NCBI GenBank assembly: GCA_030549205.1
Contig: JAUKTV010000001.1
Coordinates: 1,488,001 to 1,552,000 of the forward strand
Source of the DNA: Apiosordaria backusii
Lineage: Eukaryota; Ascomycota; Sordariomycetes; Sordariales; Lasiosphaeriaceae
Direction: 5' to 3'
Length of the DNA stretch: 64,000 bases
Positions 1 to 12,790 of this stretch are shown piece by piece. The notes beneath the pieces are model-generated. The model saw nothing but the letters and a program-made list of their open reading frames with translations. It had not been told where the DNA came from and did no database searches. The position numbers and the translations under genes are program-made. The first letter of the stretch is position 1. Each line of letters starts with the position of its first letter.

Positions 1-29
1 GACACCTGCATTTCTGACATCTTGAGCAG

Positions 30-3000
30 TGGTTCGCGTGCGCCCACCTCTGAAGCCTGAAGACCCGGGCTTCGAGCTTATACCTCAGCGGTTCCAGCGG
101 TCTATGGTCCAGGTGCATTCGCCTACAAATCTGTCGATCGAATCACCACAGGGCCGCAAGCTTTTCGTCTTTGATAGAGTATTCGGGCCCGAAGTAGGCC
201 AGGCCGGAATATGGGAGTACCTGGACGAGGGTGTCAGCGCTTTTACCCAGGGGTACAATGTATCCCTTCTCGCATACGGCCAGTCCGGTGCGGGCAAGTC
301 CTACACAATGGGCACTGCAGGAGAACAAGATAGTCTGGAGCAGATGGGTGAGTAGATCCCCCAAACCTCCAGCGACTAAAAACGACGGCGTGGTGCTGAC
401 TATAATAACCAGGCGTGATTCCACGCGCCGCCACTGCGCTGTTTGAACGGTTAGAAGGCCCCAAAGTCAATCCTAACCGTAGTTCCATGTCACAGCTCCG
501 GACACCAGCTCCAGGTCGGTTCTCGAACCCGCCTGTCAGTTTCACGAAAGGGGCGGAAAAGAATTGGACCTTGCGCGCGTCATATGTCGAGATCTACAAC
601 GAGCAGCTGAGAGACCTATTGGTAGATGACAGCATCCCATTGCATGAACGAGGCACTGTCACGATCCGCGAAGATGTCAAGGGCAATATCCTTTTGACCG
701 GGTTGCGACAAGTTGAGGTTAATTCGGTGGACGACCTCATGAATGTGCTGGACCAAGGATCGACAGTTCGACAGACAGATGCGACGGCCATAAACGCACG
801 ATCGTCGCGGTCTCATGCCGTATTCAGCTTGAACCTGGTGCAGAAAAAGAACAAGCCGACGACGGGCGCAGAGAGGCGCATGTCGATGCCGGTGGAAGGC
901 TTCTCTGGGAGCGAATCTTTGGTAACGACGGACAGCAAAATGCATTTCGTGGATTTAGCCGGCAGCGAACGTCTCAAGAACACGGGCGCCCAGGGAGAGC
1001 GGGCAAAGGAGGGTATTTCGATTAACGCTGGTTTGGCAGCGCTCGGCAAGGTTATTTCGCAGCTGTCATCGCGCCAGGCCGGAGCCCATGTGTCGTACCG
1101 GGACTCGAAGCTAACGCGACTACTCCAAGACTCATTGGGTGGAAATGCCATCACGTACATGATTGCCTGTGTAACACCGGCCGAATTCCACCTCAGCGAG
1201 ACGTTAAACACAGTCCAATATGCGCAGAGGGCCCGAGCGATCCAGAGCAAGCCGCGGATCCAGCAGGTAGAGGAGGGGGACAAACAAGCCATAATCGATC
1301 GTCTCAAGGCCGAAGTAGCATTTCTGCGGGAACAAATCCGGAGTGCAGAACGCGGCGGGGGAGAGCGACGCACCCTGGCTCCAGGCGAGAGGCCCGAGCG
1401 GCAGAGTGAGCGGGAGGTGGAACTCCAGAACCAACTACTGGATGCCCAGGAAAACTATACGGCCTTGAGCCAGCGGCACGCGAAGCTGATTGCCGAGCTG
1501 GCCAGGGCTCGCGATGAGGAGCAGTTGGAGAACCAGCTTGAAAAGAACCTGGGCGACAGTGCCACAGAGCGGTTAAATCGCTCCAATAGCTTTGCGCAGG
1601 CGGTGGAACAGGTTGTGCTCGAGTACGAAAAGACGATCCAGTCCCTAGAACAGTCGCTAGCGAGTACCAGGGCAACCCTGTCCAGCACCGAGGGTTCTCT
1701 GCTGGAAAAAGAGTCCAACTGCGCCTACGCGGAAACAATCAACAATCAGCTCCAGGCCCGGTTGCAGAAGCTGATGGACCGCGAGGCCAACACCGAAAGC
1801 TATCTGCACGACCTGGAGACCAAGCTGGACGGCCATACGTCGGGCGAGGAGAAGAACGCGGCCATCATTATGGAGCTGCGCAAAGAGATTGCGCGGGTCC
1901 GGGAAAATGAGGCTGCCTGTGAGGACTACATCTCGACGCTTGAGGAGCGCCTTGCCGAGGCCGACCAAGATGCCGAGCTCATGCAGCGCGAGATCGACAG
2001 GCTGGAGCAGGTAGTGGAGCGGCAACGCAGCCTTGGAAAGCTGGATTCATTGTTATACGAGCTGGACCAGATTCAGCCTACAACACCGGCTCCCGAGGCC
2101 GAAGTCGGAACAACCAACGGCACCACAAACGGGGCCGGCCACCGGCGCACGGCCAGCCGGAGCATCGCCGATCATTCGCGCAGCCAGAGTCACGTCAGCC
2201 GCCATAGTCAACTGGAGGAAACCATTCCGGAGAGTGGAGAGGAGGATATTCCGGAAGAGGTTGACGAGCCGGTGGATGGGCAGAAGCCGGCACGGAAACT
2301 ATCACCACTGGCTAACGATGGCGAGGTGCTCGAGTATCCCACCAGTCCAGCACAGTCCAAGTTTGTGGCTGACAAGCTTGAGACTATGAATCAAGAGCTT
2401 CTCGGTCTCAGGGTCGAGCACGAGGCGACGCTCAACGAGTACGACCTGCTCCATGCCAAGTACGAGGAGGCTCTCCGGGCTCTAGGCCAGCTGCAGGATA
2501 TGGTGGACGAGGCTAAGCACCCCAACCGCCAGCGAGATTCAGTTCTCTCGGTGACTTCGCCAATGCTGACAAGACCTACCTCATTCCTGTCTGACGCTAG
2601 AACAAACGAGACCAAAGACACTACGCATCTTTCGATGCGGTCACTCTCTTCAGAACTTTCATCGGCCCTGGAATCACCGTCTACGACATTGGATGTCTCG
2701 GATGCCGGCACCGCTGTGCCCAAGTCCGATTCCGCTCCAGCCTCGCCAAATGAGCCCACCAATGGCACCGATGCCTCTTCCGAGGTTCGCCGTTTGAAGG
2801 CTATTGCTGTGGAAAAGGAGGCCGCAGAGCAAGAACTGGCAGAGCGGTATGCTCAACTAGAAGAGAGGCATCAGCACGCTCTTGACATGGTGGAAGAGCT
2901 CAAGACCCAGGTTGCTAGAGCTCAGGCCGCCAACGAGGATTCCAACAAGGCCGGCCATGTGATCCGTCGCAAGTCCAGCCAGACGCTCATGATCATTGAT

Positions 3001-5219
3001 CGGGCTCACAGGTCTTTTGCATCGCTTCGAAACATTGCTGCCGAACACTTTGAGGACCAGCCAGATGTAATGCAGAACTTTGAGCTCAATCTCAACGCTG
3101 CCATGCACGAGCTCCACGCCCGCTCCGAGAGGATACAGGAACTCGAGACCAATGTCGCTACGGCCAAGAAGGAGATGGAGACTAAGATGACCATCATCTC
3201 TGGACTGACCCGCGAACGGTCGAGCTTGAAGGCTGCTTCGCCTATGGACATGGCTGTTGTGTCGAACCTCCGGAGCCAGTTGGAGCAGAGCGAGATGCGC
3301 ATCAAGGAGCTGCAGCACGCAAACGAACTGCGGGAGAAGGAGCTGGAGGCTCAGTTTGCCGAGTTGCAGGAGTTGATCAAGCAAAGTGCGGTGAGCGCGA
3401 ATGCTAATGTCGACACCAACGGGGCTTCAGAGGAGGCGGCAGCTCAGTTGGCAGCTCGGGAAGAGAAAATTTCGGAGTTGGAGAAGGAGCTTTTGGGCTG
3501 GGAGGAGAGGCACAAGTCTGCTGTGCAGGCTCTGCAGGACAATGAGGAGCAGATGAAGAAGACAATCAGCGAGCTCGAGGCGCAGGTTGCTGATTTCACC
3601 GCCAAGCTTTCGGAGGTTAAGGTGCAAGAGAACTCCGAGGGTGGTAATGAGCGGGCAGTTGATGGGACTCCCAAAGAAATTGAAAGCGAAGACAAGAAAT
3701 TGGTCAACTTCCTCCAGACCGAAATCGACGAGTACAAGACCATCATCAGCACCAACAAGACAACGATTGCTGAGGCTGAGAAGCAGCATCTGGCTACCAA
3801 GGAGCTTCTAGAACAGGCTATCAAGGAACGTGATGAGGCGGCCAGCGAGGCGACTGCCCAAAAGGACCTTGTTGCGAAACTTGAGGCCCAGATCTCTGAT
3901 CATGAGCAGTCTATCAAGGCGCACCAGGAGAGTGTTCACGAGCTCCAGTCAGCTCACCAAAAGGACGTCAGCGAAATTATGTTGGCTGGCAGGCGGGATC
4001 TGGAGTCTCAGTTGACGGCTCTCAAGTCGGAGCATGCTAACCGTACCAAGCAGCTTGAGAGCGACCTGACTGAAGCTCGTGAAGAGCTTATGAAGGTTGC
4101 TACTCAGGTGGCTTATGCTCTCGGGCTGGATGTCAGCGTTGAGAAGATCAGCGACCGCATTAGCGATCTTGCTGGTGCTCAGAAGGCTCTGTCGGAGGAG
4201 CAAGGGAGGCGGCTGGAGCTTGAGCAGGATATCGTCGAGTTGTCGAATATCAACGACACGATCATGCGTGATCTCGAGGCTGTTAGAGCCAGCTTGGCGG
4301 AGGTACTCGCTGCTGAGTCCGAGAAGGCCCAGCTTCCTAGCGGCCCCTTGCCCGTCAAGGAGCAAGTGGTCATGGTGAAGAAGAAGGTTGTCGAACTGGA
4401 GACCAAGAACAAGAAGAACTCGCGGCTTGTGGAAGAGCTTGAGGATCAGCTTAATAAGAATTTTGATCAGGTCCAGGCTGCTAGCAATAGGCTGTCGCTG
4501 TTGCAGACGGAGAGGAATCAGCAGTTGGAGGAGGCGAATGCTGCGAAGGCGAGGCTGCAGGGCGAGCTGGATGCCATCAAGGAGGAGTACGCTTCTCTCC
4601 AGGTATGTTGCTTTTTATCTCTCCATCTACAATTATCTTTTCACTAACCATGATCCCCCAGGCCAAATACGATGGTATCATCTCGTCGTCAGAAGCAGCC
4701 GACACCCCCCAACGCTCCAACTCGCAACAAAACGGCCACGGCGTCCGCAAATCCTCCTCCGTTGCCTCCTTACCTTCACCCCCACCAGCAATCCCTCTAC
4801 CGCCCTTACCTTCCGCCAACTCCGGCACCACCTCCCCCACCCCCCGCCCGCCATCGAAAGACGTCGGCGGCATCTCCCAAATCCAAGAAGATCAAGAAGC
4901 GCGCATCCGACTCATTGAGAAGCACCTCAAGGCAGAGAAACAATTGACCCAGACGCTGGAGGAGGCTCTGACGGACCTGGAGAGGCAACAGCACGCGATC
5001 AGGGCGGACTGCGACGCCTGGAGAAGAAGGGCGCAGGAGCTCGAGCAGGAGATCAAGGACCTGAAGGAGAAGCCGCAGCAGGATAACAGGTGGAGCTTGC
5101 AGCAGGTTGAAGAAGAGAGGAGGAAGAGGCGGGACGCGGAGATTGCGAGGGCGCATCTGGAGGAGAGGATGAACACCATTAGCAAGAAGAAGAAGAAGGG
5201 GAGCCTGAATTGCTTTTAG
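30..5219 (+). CDS. Kinesin-4-like motor protein (5' end outside window)
   Basis: Plus-strand motor ATPase that moves on microtubules. The window opens inside an intron: a CTGAC branch point at 14-18 and CAG ending at 29 precede the first visible exon. Visible exons are 30-347, 413-4602 and 4662-5219 (about 1,688 residues). The first encodes VRVRPP and the P-loop GQSGAGKS; the second carries switch I (NARSSRSHA), switch II (DLAGSE) and the neck-proximal YRDSKLTRLLQDSLGG block. INAGLAALGKVI and the long coiled coil after residue ~300 fit the kinesin-4 (KIF4/KIF21) class better than kinesin-1 or -5. An insertion of about 25 residues lies just before the YVEIYNEQL strand. The tail is nearly all heptad-like coiled coil broken by Ser/Pro-rich linkers, with a Pro/Ser segment in exon 3 and a Lys-rich C-terminus. 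The start codon is missing. Family assignment is by recognition; the cargo is unknown. Confidence 0.9.
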
Positions 5220-8200
5220 AGGGGGCAAAGGCGGGGCCAAGACGAAGGTTTTTGGGCAGTGATGAAACGGATGGGGGCTTGGTTGGTGGTTTTGGGGCTG
5301 GTGGTGGGGTGGTTGGTTGTTATTGGGGTTGTGGTGATGGTGGTGGATTTGGTGTGGAGGTTGATACGGGGAGAGCAGAGGGGGGTGTTGGGCGGTGATT
5401 GACAGACAGAGAGTGAGAGGAGAGAATGATGGAAAAAGAGAACGTGGGTGCTTGAAGAAGGTGTGGTGGTTTATGGCTTTCTGTTTTCATCTTATGATGT
5501 GGATGTCCTTTTCATGTCCTTTTTTCTTTCTTTTTTTGTTCTCTTCTGCTTTTACTTCTACTTTACCCCCTGTTTGTTTTTCTCTTCACATCTTTTAACT
5601 TTTTTCTTCTTCTCTGATTCCCCTTTATTTGTTTTTTACTTTTTTTATTTCTTCTTCTCTTCTTTTGTTTATTTTGAACAGGAACACACAAACTACTTTT
5701 TTGGTTGTTGTTGGTTTTTGGTGGCTTGTGTTTGGTTTGGTTTGCCTTGCTGTTGTCTTGTTGAATACGGGTGGGAAGGAAATGGAGGATGGAAAGAGTT
5801 TTTGCTGCTGTTGTCATGTTGTTGTTTGCTGTTGCTGTTGCTGTTATATAACACACGCACACACCGTTTACATGAACTGAACACCCCTTTATACCCCCCC
5901 CCATCACACAAATGTCAAATGTTATCAAACAAAAAAGAAGAGAACACAACATGGAAAATGTTAATGAGATTCAAATAAATTGAATGATTTTTTGTTTGTT
6001 GTAATTATTCTTCGAACATGAGATGTAGTTAACTAGGCTTGCGAGTAGTGGTATTACGAGATATAGATGATGGTTGCTTGCCAAAGACCCGCCTTTATCT
6101 GGCCCTTGTTGATTGACTTGGGTGCCAGTTGTGTTTGGATACCTGAAGGTATCTTGTCTTGTTATGTCCTCGGCTGATTTTGCCAACTTGAGGCACTGAA
6201 CCAATAGCTAGCCGAGTAACACAGACAACTATATCACACCTATGGCCTGTCGACATGGTGTGAACAAGCCCACGTCGGGATAGTTTTAAGAGATCGATCC
6301 CACGGATACCCACCAACTGCTTAAAGACATATCTCCCAGACAAATCCATACCGTGTTATCCACACGGTTCAAAGGCGCACAACTTTGTAGATGCTTGCTT
6401 GGTAGCTATGCCCAGAGCAAAAGCAGATTAAAATTTCCATTTCAATAACTACCTAGGCAATATCTCTATCTGCTAAGCAGAGAGCTATTCTCTAAGAACT
6501 CTATGCGTAGTCGCTATGAAGACTTTCAAGACTTACGACGACAGTAGGTGGGTAGATCTCAGACTCTATCAACCTTCTTCCCATCTTTGAACAAATGCTC
6601 ATTCTGTCTTCCTGATGGTGAGAATATCGGGTTTTTAGGTAACCTAGATCTGCATAGCAAGCGCGATCTCGTCGAATACATGTTTATAACTTGCTGGGCA
6701 ACAAAGTCCATCAAACCTATGCAAGGTAATATTCTCGAGATAACAGCGACAACGCTCAACTCATTCTTTCGACTCTCTACTTTCCTCTAAGGCCATGCAC
6801 AGGTTTTATACGTGTATGGCTCTACCAATATATCTAACTCACACATCGAAAGTTGTGTTATGAAAGATACTGTTGTTGATTTGCCTCTAGTTTTAGCCGT
6901 CATTGTTTTACGATGCCCGTAACTTCTTGTTCAAGAGTGAATTTTCAAAGACATCGAAGACGTGCGGAGGATCCTTGGGACTCTCTTCTTAATTCGAGTT
7001 CCTGGGGACGGTTTGAAGATGATGGGAATGCGCAAAGAGTCATCCTTGGCCTTCTGTTCATCATCGCTCTGGCAGCTCCTTGCCTTGAATCAAATTGAGA
7101 TGACGATATACGTCAGTTAGATAACCTGCACCACCTGGGAAGTGAGACTTGTTATGTCATAGAAAACGTGAAGACCAGTGGAGCTAGTAACATAGCAGTG
7201 TAGTCGCGGTATGGAGAATCAAGCCAGTGTCAAGTATGACGAAGTAATAAGTAGTCAACATAGTTGGATAGCTTAAGAGAACAAGCCGTGCGTTGACGAC
7301 GGGAGGCTGGTCTTATATACGGCTTACCTCGGCATACTCAGTTAACAACATCCTTGCCAACCATGCTCAGTTGTGGTGTCGCCATAGTTTCACTTTCACA
7401 TGTGTTTAATGAATATGATAGAGTAAGCATAAGAGCCTTACTTGTCGTTGAGCCAACCCCTTTTCTTCTGTCCCATACGCCCGGAAGACCCCGGCTGGTC
7501 TCGGCACCTGGAAGGTAGGGTATGACGTTGTTCCTGGTGGCGAGCTGTTTATAGTGGGGTCTCTTGGGGAACCAGCTCCCTGGTCTTTGTGGTCTGGGGA
7601 TGAGGGGCACACGAGGGGAAACAGAGTGCCATGACTCTGTCCCCAAAGGCGATCCGGACTGGGCGCTCGAAACAGGTTAGATTGTACGGATATACATGTG
7701 TCTGTTGTGTTGGTTAGTCAAGGTACTTCCGCTGCTCCGGACTGGTGGATGGAAACGTGGGAAAATCGCCCAGTCAGAGCATTAGAGTTTGGGTGGATAG
7801 CAACAACCAAGTCGAGGCCGTGGAGAATGTGGGGGGTTATGTGTTGCCCCGCGATTCTGGGGAAAAGGGGTAGAAGGGGCACGAGGGCGACAGGATAAGG
7901 AAGTATCTGTGGTTATCCCTGGTTATGTGTGCACATGCCATACCCGAGGTGTCTGTTGGATGGCTTCCGAACTTCCTTTCATCCCCAGGAAGTTGGGTTA
8001 GCCTTGGCCCACCGGCACTTGGATGACCCGGCAGCCGGGCAGCCGCAACCTCCAACGTTGTTGCAGTCACCCGTCTTATCACGATAGTGGTGTCCACCCA
8101 TGGGAACAAGGCGACACCCCGGTTTTTGGTCGTTCGTTCGTTCGGTCTTCGGTATCACTGGAAATATGGATCGTTGGGCACGAAAAGACGCATCGTAAGA

Positions 8201-10301
8201 GCGAGGAGCGGGCCGGAATATCCGCTCGTCAAGTCAAGCCCATCCAAAGCTGCAATGGACAAGGTGAGATAATGCCGTCATGTCGAAGAGACGAGTTGCC
8301 ATCCCGTGATCTTGGGGTGACGGACGATGACGCTAAATTACCTGGGATTCCATAAAGACAGGTCGTGGCAGCAATGGGGGAACCAACGGTGATGGTTGCC
8401 AAGAGGCGCTGTGCTTTGAATGCGGTTGGGATCAGTGCGGGGAAGGCCCGTCTTATGGCGATGCGGCGTTGCGAGGGCATCATGTCTCTCCCTGTCCAAG
8501 GCGCCTCCTTCGTCACCGAGAACTCCACCAGGCCTGGATCCGGTAGCGGCCAGTTGCCAAGGGCTCGATCGCTGTAAAAGGAGGGGCCCAGCAAAGTGTG
8601 GGGTAAAGAAGAAGCAGGAGGTTGAGCCCAAAGAGAACGAAGGATGTACCGGTACTTGGCTGGAAGACTTCGGATGAGTTAAGGTATTTCCTTTTCTGAT
8701 TTAGCTTGTTATTAGTACGTTGATTTGGAGATTTAGGTTTTCGAGATGCAATGTTCGAGTCGTATGGCCGGTTACCTGTGGGTGTATCGGAAAGGGTGAC
8801 TGCATTCCCACGACGGCGGGGCGGTCCCTGCAGCACAGAAATAACGAGCAGTGGTATTGTCCATGAAGAGGACGGCTTGTGCGGGAAGCTGCTGGTCGCG
8901 TAGGGCATCACATCGCGATGGCAGCCAACCGGCCGGGCTCCGATAGTAGCAGACACACGAGGGTCGAATCGACCAGGCATACGGCGGCCCGCAGGTGTTC
9001 GTTCGTTCGGTACATGCCACCTTCCATTTTGCCAAAGAGCCGCTGAAATTGGACGTCATCCGCTAATTCTAGCTGCCGCTGTCCCTGGTTTTTTGGTGAC
9101 ACCTGCTACGACGTACTGTGCAGAGGACTGTGGGAGGTGAAGTTTTGTTGAGAAGATAGCATCCACACTTCTCATCAGATAAGAGACCGCATCCACTGTC
9201 TGGAGCGGGATGTGCGCAATTTGGAAAGCGCTAGGCTTCGATGGATATTGTTAATAGCCAGAGGTGGAACAAAATAGAAGGGGTAGCCTTGAGAAAATAG
9301 AATTCCAGTCTCCTGTGCCTTCCAAATAGGACGTGTGTGTTGGATGTAACACTCCAACAGCGTGGCCATACACGGCGACCACATGCCTGCTGGGCACCAA
9401 CTGACACCCTCTGTGGCCTCGAGGCAACCCCACCATGCGTCTGTGTAAGGTTCCCGATGCAGCACTCCGCACAGGGACGAGCCTGCCACGTCCCGAGGAG
9501 ACACCTGTACCATCTCGACTCAATCATCCACTGTCCAGGCAAGGACTCCTGGCATTCGCCCACCGCACTCCCGCATGCCCGCCCACCGCACGGCTGGTGC
9601 CGGCCTTCATCTCAACATGTAAGGTTTCAGAGAAGCGGGACATTTTTGAGCCTCTCCGAATGTACGTAGGCGTGAAAATAGGGCTAGCTGCCTTGACTTG
9701 GTGCCATTCCCCTTTTCGGTAACAAGGGCCCGCCAATGGCGACATTGCGTCTCTGGGGAACGAATAGTCAATGGTCGGGTGGAAGGAAATCCACAACGGC
9801 GGTCTTGGTCCTTGGGCTCTGGGGATGGGCTCGCGGCCGTCTCTTGCGTCGTTGTATCGGTACAAGCTCCGGTCCGGGAACAAGCTGAGAAGTGAGAAAA
9901 AAGAAAATGCCCACACCCCTCCCCTGAGTGTCTCCCCTCGCGGTTCCCCATCCCAGCTTCCACCCATCACCCATGCACCGTGTCCATCCAGGCGGGTATC
10001 CTTCGTCTCGTCTTCTGCCATAATACAAAAACACCTGCTCCTCCCCAACATTGTCCGCCAGCCCAGTTCACTCAATCTCCTGCTCACCTGTCCCACCCCC
10101 TTTCCACTGTCCATTATTCGCTCTCACCGGCTGCTTGGCTTGGTTGGCCTATTGCTCGAACAATCTTCAACTCGACGACGTTTCTCTACTGCTATTGCTA
10201 CTCTTAGCTGGCCTGCCAGTGCCTCTTCAGTCCGGCCATCCTCCCGCCTCGCTAAAGCACGAAAAAGCTGTTACCCCGCCATCACCACCATCACCACCAA
10301 C
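5220..10301. other. Gene-free region between kinesin and acetyl-CoA synthetase
   Basis: No convincing gene in 5.1 kb on either strand. 5220-5960 is the kinesin 3' flank, with G/T-rich then very pyrimidine-rich sequence (about 5500-5680). About 5970-7330 has visibly lower G+C than its surroundings and stops in all frames, so it may be a decayed insertion, but no terminal repeats or protein remnants were recognised. 7340-9700 returns to higher G+C with only short frames lacking domain features. 9700-10301 is the acetyl-CoA synthetase promoter and leader. Confidence 0.6.
9973..10023 (+). promoter_or_regulatory. Possible upstream ORF in the acetyl-CoA synthetase leader
   Basis: An ATG at 9973 opens a 16-codon frame closed by TAA at 10021-10023. 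The following 278 nt to the main start contain no ATG and are pyrimidine-rich, as in many fungal leaders. Whether the uORF is transcribed depends on an unknown start site. A shorter 6-codon ATG frame lies at about 9907-9927. Confidence 0.25.
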
Positions 10302-12790
10302 ATGGGCGAACAGGCTCCCAAATCGCCAGTAGTGGCCGAGGCCCACGCTGTCGACACTTTCCGTGAGTCTTGAACATGCCCAGGGCGCTCAATTGTACAA
10401 CCTGAAGCTGACGAGATGGCTTCATGCCTGTCCCAGACCCTCCCCAAAAGATGCTTGAGAGTAGGTTGGATCCATGTCGTGCGCCAAGGTTTCTGGCCTG
10501 GCGCGGGGCAGCACATCTGGACGAACGGAAACACTGAGCTAACCATCTTGTGACAGAGCACCCAAGCAAACCTCACTTGAGCAGTAAGACACGCCCCTAC
10601 CCCGCTGAATACCCCGCGGCTGCCCTCCTTCTTCAAGCCTGGGCGCGCCTGGGCGGTTGGTCATTCGCAGGGAGAGACAGCCCTGCCGCTATGTCACATC
10701 GCGCTGACACAATCCCGCAGGTCTCGAGGAATACCAGCAACTTTACAAGGAATCTATCACAGAGCCCAAGAAGTTTTGGGGGAGGTTGGCGCGCGAGCTC
10801 CTGACCTGGTCCAAGGATTTCCAGACAGTCCACAGCGGCTCCCTCGCCGGGGGTGACAATGCCTGGTTCTTGGAGGGTGAGCTTAACGCGTCATACAACT
10901 GTGTCGATCGCCATGCCTTCAAGGACCCCAACCGGGTCGCCATTATCTACGAAGCCGACGAGCCCTCCGATGGCCGAAACGTGACATATGGCGAGCTGCT
11001 GCGCGATGTGTCCAAGCTCGCCCATGTGCTCACGCAAATGGGTGTTCGCAAGGGTGATACCGTGGCCATTTACTTGCCCATGATCCCAGAGGCTCTCGTT
11101 GCCCTCCTTGCCTGCAGTAGAATTGGCGCTGTTCACTCAGTGGTCTTTGCCGGTTTCTCGGCCGATTCGCTCCGCGACCGTGTTATTGACGGCAGTTCCA
11201 AGGTCGTCATTACCACCGACGAGGGCAAGCGCGGTGGAAAGTTGATTGGGACAAAGAAGATTGTCGATGAAGCGCTCAAGCAGTGCCCTGATGTCGGCCA
11301 CGTGCTGGTGTATAAGCGCACCGGCGCTGATATCCCCATGACTGAGGGACGCGATTTCTGGTGGCACGAGGAGGTTGAGAAGTGGCCTTCGTACTTCCCT
11401 CCCGTACCCGTCAACTCGGAAGATCCTCTCTTCCTCCTCTACACCTCCGGTTCCACTGGAAAGCCCAAGGGTGTCATGCACACCACCGGTGGTTATCTTC
11501 TGGGCGCTGCCGCAACCGGCAAATATGTGTTCGATATCCACGAGGGCGACCGGTACTTCTGCGGCGGTGACGTGGGCTGGATTACCGGCCATACCTATGT
11601 CGTCTACGCCCCACTCCTCTTGGGTGTATCTACCGTCGTATTCGAGGGTACACCAGCCTACCCTAACTTCTCCAGATACTGGGATATCATTGAGCAGCAC
11701 AAGGTCACCCAGTTCTATGTTGCTCCTACCGCCCTGCGCCTCCTGAAGCGCGCCGGTAACCAGCATGTGCGCAACGAGATGAAGCACCTCAGAGTCCTTG
11801 GCTCCGTCGGTGAGCCAATCGCTGCCGAGATCTGGAAGTGGTACTTTGAGGTTGTTGGCAAGGAGGAGGCTCATGTCGTGGACGTAAGTGACCGACCTGC
11901 AGCCACCAAAATATGTTCTTTTCTGACCAAAATCGCAGACATACTGGCAAACCGAGACTGGTTCCAACGTTATCACCCCTCTTGCCGGTATTACGCCCAC
12001 CAAGCCCGGCTCTGCCTCTCTCCCGTTCTTCGGCATTGAACCAGCGATTGTCGACCCTGTTTCTGGCGAGGAAATCCATGGTAACGATGTCGAGGGTGTC
12101 CTTGCCTTCAAGCAGCCCTGGCCGAGCATGGCTCGCACCGTCTGGGGCGCCCACAAGCGCTACATGGACACCTACCTCAATGTGTATAAGGGCTACTATG
12201 TGAGTATCCACCGCCTTTTGCTTCTTGTGGCTCTCAGACTAACCAATGAACGTAGTTCACTGGCGATGGTGCTGGCCGCGATCACGAGGGCTTCTACTGG
12301 ATTCGTGGCCGTGTTGATGACGTTGTCAACGTCAGCGGTCACCGTCTCAGCACAGCTGAGATCGAGGCTGCCCTCATTGAGCACCCCTCCATTGCCGAGG
12401 CGGCTGTCGTTGGTGTCGCCGACGAGCTGACCGGCCAGGCCGTCAACGCCTTTGTTTCTATTAAGAACGGCGTCGAGGTTGATGACGCCCTTCGCAAGGA
12501 CTTCATCCTCCAGGTCCGCAGGAGTATCGGCCCCTTCGCGGCGCCCAAGGCCGTCTATGTTGTCCCAGATCTTCCCAAGACTCGCAGCGGCAAGATTATG
12601 AGACGTATTCTCAGAAAGATCCTTGCCGGTGAGGAGGACCAGCTTGGCGACATCAGCACTGTAAGTTTTCCCTCGAGGTCAACATGGTCAACATTCTTGG
12701 TTAACACGCTTGCTAACCCCTTATCAGCTTTCGGACCCATCTGTCGTCGAGAAGATCATCAACATTGTACATGAGGGCAAGAAGAAATAA
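10302..12790 (+). CDS. acu-5/facA: Acetyl-CoA synthetase (acetate--CoA ligase)
   Basis: Activates acetate to acetyl-CoA through an acetyl-AMP intermediate, feeding the glyoxylate cycle, lipid synthesis and histone acetylation; cytosolic/nuclear in fungi. Seven exons: 10302-10362, 10437-10460, 10557-10583, 10721-11883, 11939-12199, 12256-12660 and 12728-12790, giving 667 residues, the usual family length. Exons 2 and 3 are only 24 and 27 nt, but both are needed to rebuild the N-terminus (DTFHPPQKMLEKHPSKPHLS). Motifs: AMP-binding YTSGSTGKPKG near residue 278, GGDVGWITGH, TETGS near 430, GRVDDVVNVSGHRL, and PKTRSGKIMRR near 619 with Lys ~625 at the position acetylated in bacterial homologues. 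The start is the first ATG after a long ATG-free leader and matches Neurospora-type starts. Expression is expected to be acetate-induced and carbon-repressed from family knowledge; no regulator site was proven here. Confidence 0.97.

Noticed and set aside
9524..10114. 196-codon minus-strand frame opposite the acetyl-CoA synthetase promoter
   Set aside because: No recognisable domain, and it overlaps the leader of a well-supported gene.
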